Assembly (NCBI GenBank): GCA_951804985.1
Contig: OX638135.1
Coordinates: 65,922,970-65,986,969 of the forward strand
Source: Dryomyza anilis
Lineage: Eukaryota; Arthropoda; Insecta; Diptera; Dryomyzidae
Direction of reading: 5' to 3'
DNA: 64,000 nucleotides
Below are positions 57,648-64,000 of this stretch, piece after piece. The translations under genes and the position numbers were made by a program. How positions within the stretch are numbered: the first letter of the stretch is position 1; every line of letters starts with the position of its first letter. The notes under the pieces are model-generated. The model was given only the letters and a program-made list of their open reading frames with translations. It had not been told where the DNA came from and ran no database searches.

Positions 57648-58830
57648 TTACATACGTCCACTACAAACTAGAATTTATTGGTTTATTATTATTTTTTAAG
57701 AATGAAAATTATTATTTTAAAATTTAACAATTTTCTTCAATATCTTTAGGCTGTGACCGAATGTCTTACTTACTATTTAGATTTAAAATATATATCATAT
57801 TTTTCTTAAACCACTCTTGCATTGATACGAACAAAATACAAAAAGAATCCGAAAAATCCAGTTGTTCGTTTTCTCGTGATGCTCTGGCACACACAGCACA
57901 TTTACTGGCTCATATTTGGTATGGTAGTTAAGAATTGTGATATGTACCATAATACCTTATATTATAAGTATATCTCTTATGATGGTCAAGTTATATAGTT
58001 TAAGAAGAATGGTAGGCCTGGCAGTTTGCCAATCACGCCCATATTAAGAATGGTCATGTGAAATTGCAGTATGTATCTTAATACCAATTATAAACAAAAT
58101 ATCCCATTCCAAACAAAAGTTATAGGTGAGCAGGTGGGCGTGGCAATGGACCAATTTTGATAATTTTCAAATTGAAATCTATTCATAGAACATGTATGCT
58201 TAGTGTAAAGTTTCGTTAAGATTGGAGCAAAACTGTATTTACGGCGAGCTAGAATTGACTTCTGGCCCACAGTGCACTGTGCGCCGTGGCGATTTTCACT
58301 ATTTAGCTGGACAAAAGTCTATATTTTAAAAACTAGGGAAGGTAGACTAACATTTTTTCACAACAGTGAAATAATCCACTAAGGAGTATTTAGGTACATT
58401 TTGCGAAATTTCGGTCGACTGCTACTCCTACTTGCCATGTAACTGGAAATATTTATATATCAAAATTTGGTAAGGATTCAAAAATTTTGTTTTTATTCTG
58501 AATTGTTAAAACTTTATTTAATATTGTATTTTAATAAATTATTTAAGAAAAAATATTTATAAATCCAATTTTTCGTAAAATTTTGGGATTTTGAAATAAT
58601 GGAAACATTTCTGTCATTAAGCCCGCTTTTTTAACTTGAACGGGTTTACTGATTTATAAATGAACTATTTCTAAATGGAATAGATCTGGAAAATTTATAG
58701 AAGCTGCTCACTTACGTTTTAGCATTAAAAAGTTCGCAAACTATATGTATTGTTAGTCAAATATCAAAAATTTGCTTACAAAAGACAGATGAAGGCATTG
58801 CAGTAATTTGAAAAAAAAAGTGTATGGGAC
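57648..58830. other. AT-rich stretch with a short palindrome
   Basis: No gene. The 14-bp palindrome CACAGTGCACTGTG is at 58,268-58,281. GCGATTTTCAC just after it (about 58,289) is inverted as GTGAAAATCGC at 59,339, perhaps the ends of a decayed 1.05-kb element. GGTGGGCGTGGC (58,132) is a motif also seen inverted near 40,700-41,080. Confidence 0.4.
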
Positions 58831-58886
58831 AAACAAAATTCTGGCTGCACATATTTCTAACCATATGTGCAGCCAGAATTTTGTTT
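58831..58886. repeat. Perfect 24-bp inverted repeat with 8-nt loop
   Basis: AAACAAAATTCTGGCTGCAC plus ATAT (58,831-58,854) is exactly reverse-complemented at 58,863-58,886, around the spacer TTCTAACC. It would form a strong hairpin as RNA or cruciform DNA. Confidence 0.97.
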
Positions 58887-59351
58887 TCCTAAAAGTGAAA
58901 ATGTTCATTGTTATTGTGAATGTAATCAAACATCGGAATAATGTGGAATAAGAAAGAAAACTTCTACAGAAGTTGACACTTTTTCCGAAATACTTAAATT
59001 AAAACTATTATTTTAAATTCGAATATTAAAATATTATTTTACCTTTTTTCAAGTAAATTTTAAATGTTGTTTGAAGGGCATGTAGACAACTTTATTTAAC
59101 AAAAAATAATTGGAGAAAATCACTAAGCATAACAAAGTTTTGCAACTGCAAAATAAACAAATTATTATCATTCGTCAATGTGCATTTGAGCGCATTGTTC
59201 AAACATTGATATTTGGAGTTCCATCACAATCTGTTTGTTTAAATTTTGTTAACATTATTTTAAATATTCTTGTTATTGGGACAATTCACTATTATTCCTC
59301 ATTTAAATATTTGTCAAAATAAAAAAATGGACTTTTAGTGAAAATCGCACA

Positions 59352-59515
59352 CTGTGCGCCGTTTTTAACACCAGAAGAAAGCATCCTGATGTATGGAAAA
59401 GTAAATAAATACTTGATCAACATGACCTCCTGGTCCAAATTAGCGATCTCCTTTTGTTCGTATGTATGTGCGTCTGCCTGCCTGTCCGTCTATCTGTTGA
59501 AATAACGATTAAAAC
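59352..59515 (+). mobile_element. mini-me/INE-1-like element, 5' and core part
   Basis: GCGCCGTTTTTAACACCAGA, GAAAGCATCCTGATGTATGG, ACTTGATCAACATGACCTCC and CTGCCTGCCTGTCCGTCTAT follow the order seen at 48,740-48,870. The hairpin end is missing. Confidence 0.65.
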
Positions 59516-60008
59516 AAAACTAGAAGAGCTGGATCAATACCTACGCTCTATGTGACAGAAAATTCAATTGTGACCTGTGATGTTATGTTACTTATGTTCA
59601 AATACCTCATACTGTGATCTACACTCTCAGAAAATTTTTGTTAGAATTTCACAATTTCGATTATTATTTATATAACAATAAACATTATTAATTCCTTTCC
59701 TTGAATTTGAGTTATGATTGTAGGTTTTTCGTGATTAACAATAATTTTGGACTTCATTGTTAAATTTATTTTTCAATTGTTAATTTCAATTTAATTGGTA
59801 AATTTAATAATTGCGTTTTTAAAAAAATGTTATGATCGAATATAAAAAATTTAAAATAAATTTTGCTTTCTTGTCAAATAAAGAATTCAATTATATTTTT
59901 AAAATTTATATAAACAAATAAAATGTTAAGTTTAAAAAGCAATCGGCAAATTAAATTTTTCGTCGCGAATTTAAATATTGAGGATCTCCAGGGCTATACT
60001 TTTATTTT

Positions 60009-60336
60009 ATGTGTCTGCGCGAACTCGCAGTGATCTACACCGGAAAGACGTCAAAAAGAGCAGTTGGAGTTATTTCAGCGAGTTGGTGTGAGTTTGGGTG
60101 GTTAGAAACCAGACTTGCTGAAAAGGAACCACCGCTGCTTATTGAACATGTGGATATGAACAGGAGGGCATTATACAATTAAACAATTTATTGCTTTATA
60201 AATGACATATTTTTCTAAATGCTTCGAGGACATTCTTAAGACGACCGACTGGGAGGCTACGAATAAGGAAATCGACCTGCAAATTACGCGCGAGTCCTAT
60301 TTGCAGTGGTGTCACGAACATCTGCAGAAGAGGTGA
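60009..60336 (+). other. Unrecognised coding-like island before the satellite
   Basis: Two adjacent plus-strand frames in DNA of nearly balanced composition. 60,009-60,182 gives 57 residues including RELAVIYTGKTSKRAVGV and WLETRLAEKEPPLLIEHVDM. 60,202-60,336 gives 44 residues including [20 protein letters not shown] and [18 protein letters not shown], ending AAGAGGTGATT, which could be either a stop or a GT splice donor after AG. The amino-acid mix looks like real protein. I do not recognise a family. The AT-rich gap between them (60,183-60,212) might be a decayed or very short intron. It could be an exon relic of a host gene. Confidence 0.35.
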
Positions 60337-60521
60337 TTGGCAAGTGCAGCCAATGCTGCCTCATCGACTGTCACTTCCTGCACCTCGTCGGCAAAAGCAC
60401 CACGAGAACGACTTGTACCATATATGTGCTGTAGCTTTGCATAATCAACAAATGCGCTCATGGAGAAACATAATGTTGGCGGCTGTAGCTTAGTCAGCAA
60501 CGACACTACATGAGCAGCCAA
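60312..60521 (-). other. Minus-strand ORF in the same island, unrecognised
   Basis: Seventy codons containing MAAHVVSLLTKLQPPTLCF, SAFVDYAKLQHIYGTSRS and [20 protein letters not shown]. It overlaps the end of the plus-strand frame. Only one strand is likely to be the true coding strand, and I cannot decide which from sequence alone. The ATG is at 60,521, 24 bp from the satellite. Confidence 0.3.
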
Positions 60522-60544
60522 AGTTCTTTGGACAATTACAATAC

Positions 60545-63500
60545 ATAAAATATAAAATATAAAATATAAAATATAAAATATAAAATATAAAATATAAAAT
60601 ATAAAATATAAAATATAAAATATAAAATATAAAATATAAAATATAAAATATAAAATATAAAATATAAAATATAAAATATAAAATATAAAATATAAAATAT
60701 AAAATATAAAATATAAAATATAAAATATAAAATATAAAATATAAAATATAAAATATAAAATATAAAATATAAAATATAAAATATAAAATATAAAATATAA
60801 AATATAAAATATAAAATATAAAATATAAAATATAAAATATAAAATATAAAATATAAAATATAAAATATAAAATATAAAATATAAAATATAAAATATAAAA
60901 TATAAAATATAAAATATAAAATATAAAATATAAAATATAAAATATAAAATATAAAATATAAAATATAAAATATAAAATATAAAATATAAAATATAAAATA
61001 TAAAATATAAAATATAAAATATAAAATATAAAATATAAAATATAAAATATAAAATATAAAATATAAAATATAAAATATAAAATATAAAATATAAAATATA
61101 AAATATAAAATATAAAATATAAAATATAAAATATAAAATATAAAATATAAAATATAAAATATAAAATATAAAATATAAAATATAAAATATAAAATATAAA
61201 ATATAAAATATAAAATATAAAATATAAAATATAAAATATAAAATATAAAATATAAAATATAAAATATAAAATATAAAATATAAAATATAAAATATAAAAT
61301 ATAAAATATAAAATATAAAATATAAAATATAAAATATAAAATATAAAATATAAAATATAAAATATAAAATATAAAATATAAAATATAAAATATAAAATAT
61401 AAAATATAAAATATAAAATATAAAATATAAAATATAAAATATAAAATATAAAATATAAAATATAAAATATAAAATATAAAATATAAAATATAAAATATAA
61501 AATATAAAATATAAAATATAAAATATAAAATATAAAATATAAAATATAAAATATAAAATATAAAATATAAAATATAAAATATAAAATATAAAATATAAAA
61601 TATAAAATATAAAATATAAAATATAAAATATAAAATATAAAATATAAAATATAAAATATAAAATATAAAATATAAAATATAAAATATAAAATATAAAATA
61701 TAAAATATAAAATATAAAATATAAAATATAAAATATAAAATATAAAATATAAAATATAAAATATAAAATATAAAATATAAAATATAAAATATAAAATATA
61801 AAATATAAAATATAAAATATAAAATATAAAATATAAAATATAAAATATAAAATATAAAATATAAAATATAAAATATAAAATATAAAATATAAAATATAAA
61901 ATATAAAATATAAAATATAAAATATAAAATATAAAATATAAAATATAAAATATAAAATATAAAATATAAAATATAAAATATAAAATATAAAATATAAAAT
62001 ATAAAATATAAAATATAAAATATAAAATATAAAATATAAAATATAAAATATAAAATATAAAATATAAAATATAAAATATAAAATATAAAATATAAAATAT
62101 AAAATATAAAATATAAAATATAAAATATAAAATATAAAATATAAAATATAAAATATAAAATATAAAATATAAAATATAAAATATAAAATATAAAATATAA
62201 AATATAAAATATAAAATATAAAATATAAAATATAAAATATAAAATATAAAATATAAAATATAAAATATAAAATATAAAATATAAAATATAAAATATAAAA
62301 TATAAAATATAAAATATAAAATATAAAATATAAAATATAAAATATAAAATATAAAATATAAAATATAAAATATAAAATATAAAATATAAAATATAAAATA
62401 TAAAATATAAAATATAAAATATAAAATATAAAATATAAAATATAAAATATAAAATATAAAATATAAAATATAAAATATAAAATATAAAATATAAAATATA
62501 AAATATAAAATATAAAATATAAAATATAAAATATAAAATATAAAATATAAAATATAAAATATAAAATATAAAATATAAAATATAAAATATAAAATATAAA
62601 ATATAAAATATAAAATATAAAATATAAAATATAAAATATAAAATATAAAATATAAAATATAAAATATAAAATATAAAATATAAAATATAAAATATAAAAT
62701 ATAAAATATAAAATATAAAATATAAAATATAAAATATAAAATATAAAATATAAAATATAAAATATAAAATATAAAATATAAAATATAAAATATAAAATAT
62801 AAAATATAAAATATAAAATATAAAATATAAAATATAAAATATAAAATATAAAATATAAAATATAAAATATAAAATATAAAATATAAAATATAAAATATAA
62901 AATATAAAATATAAAATATAAAATATAAAATATAAAATATAAAATATAAAATATAAAATATAAAATATAAAATATAAAATATAAAATATAAAATATAAAA
63001 TATAAAATATAAAATATAAAATATAAAATATAAAATATAAAATATAAAATATAAAATATAAAATATAAAATATAAAATATAAAATATAAAATATAAAATA
63101 TAAAATATAAAATATAAAATATAAAATATAAAATATAAAATATAAAATATAAAATATAAAATATAAAATATAAAATATAAAATATAAAATATAAAATATA
63201 AAATATAAAATATAAAATATAAAATATAAAATATAAAATATAAAATATAAAATATAAAATATAAAATATAAAATATAAAATATAAAATATAAAATATAAA
63301 ATATAAAATATAAAATATAAAATATAAAATATAAAATATAAAATATAAAATATAAAATATAAAATATAAAATATAAAATATAAAATATAAAATATAAAAT
63401 ATAAAATATAAAATATAAAATATAAAATATAAAATATAAAATATAAAATATAAAATATAAAATATAAAATATAAAATATAAAATATAAAATATAAAATAT

Positions 63501-64000
63501 AAAATATAAAATATAAAATATAAAATATAAAATATAAAATATAAAATATAAAATATAAAATATAAAATATAAAATATAAAATATAAAATATAAAATATAA
63601 AATATAAAATATAAAATATAAAATATAAAATATAAAATATAAAATATAAAATATAAAATATAAAATATAAAATATAAAATATAAAATATAAAATATAAAA
63701 TATAAAATATAAAATATAAAATATAAAATATAAAATATAAAATATAAAATATAAAATATAAAATATAAAATATAAAATATAAAATATAAAATATAAAATA
63801 TAAAATATAAAATATAAAATATAAAATATAAAATATAAAATATAAAATATAAAATATAAAATATAAAATATAAAATATAAAATATAAAATATAAAATATA
63901 AAATATAAAATATAAAATATAAAATATAAAATATAAAATATAAAATATAAAATATAAAATATAAAATATAAAATATAAAATATAAAATATAAAATATAAA
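60545..64000. repeat. Perfect 7-bp satellite (ATAAAAT)n, runs off the window
   Basis: 3,456 bp, about 494 units, of ATAAAAT with no interruption or variant that I can see. The phase is preserved across every 420-bp block to the window edge. Being A+T only and monotonous, it resembles simple heterochromatic satellites of flies. Its true length is unknown because it reaches base 64,000. Confidence 0.99.

Overview
The window is 64 kb of very AT-rich, repeat-dense eukaryotic DNA. It most resembles intergenic or heterochromatic sequence of a higher (probably calyptrate) fly. The pointers are mini-me/INE-1-like elements with a TA tract, a TTGATCAGCATGACCTCCTG-type core and a GTCY tract, a tRNA-derived SINE, several fly-type LINE reverse-transcriptase relics (R1/LOA/I-like with RNase H, RTE-like, jockey/CR1-like), Tc1-like transposase relics and hAT-type and TA-flanked MITEs. 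The fly assignment is inference. I found no intact host protein-coding gene, no rRNA, no CRISPR array and no prokaryotic operon. Almost every long ORF is a transposon relic or a chance ORF in AT-rich DNA.

Layout. 1-4.6 kb is a segmental-duplication copy carrying a hAT-type non-autonomous element; its near-identical partner is at 25.19-29.57 kb. 4.6-8.1 kb holds TA-flanked MITEs, one split by a 5'-truncated, internally deleted LINE. 8.6-10.3 kb is a second hAT-type element set inside a (TA)n tract. 11.5-17.1 kb is a tandem duplication of a block with an RTE-like LINE tail, a dead Tc1-like transposase and a tRNA-derived SINE. The second unit also carries a 372-bp insert copied from 17,977-18,348. 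18.5-22.7 kb has dispersed hAT-end repeats, a jockey/CR1-like LINE and a palindromic GC-rich minisatellite. 22.7-24.6 kb is a fold-back element that preserves the empty hAT target site.

30.5-33.1 kb is a 2.57-kb fold-back element with arms of about 0.9 kb. 33-42 kb is mostly featureless AT-rich DNA with SINE fragments, a hairpin MITE and small relics. 42.4-44.4 kb contains a LINE remnant between inverted arrays of a G-rich 15-bp repeat. 44.5-52.2 kb is a mosaic of mini-me-like elements, MITEs, a SINE, a hAT copy interrupted by a mini-me insertion, and another fold-back MITE. 53.7-55.3 kb is a 783-bp tandem duplication. 56.0-57.6 kb is a MITE with another MITE nested in it. From 60,545 to the window edge there is only a perfect 7-bp satellite (ATAAAAT)n.

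No genes act together here; the sequence records nested insertion, fold-back structure and templated rearrangement. The best candidates for something new are the satellite, the fold-back families, the copy-paste rearrangement at 14.3 kb and two unrecognised higher-GC coding-like islands (30.03-30.26 kb and 60.0-60.5 kb).
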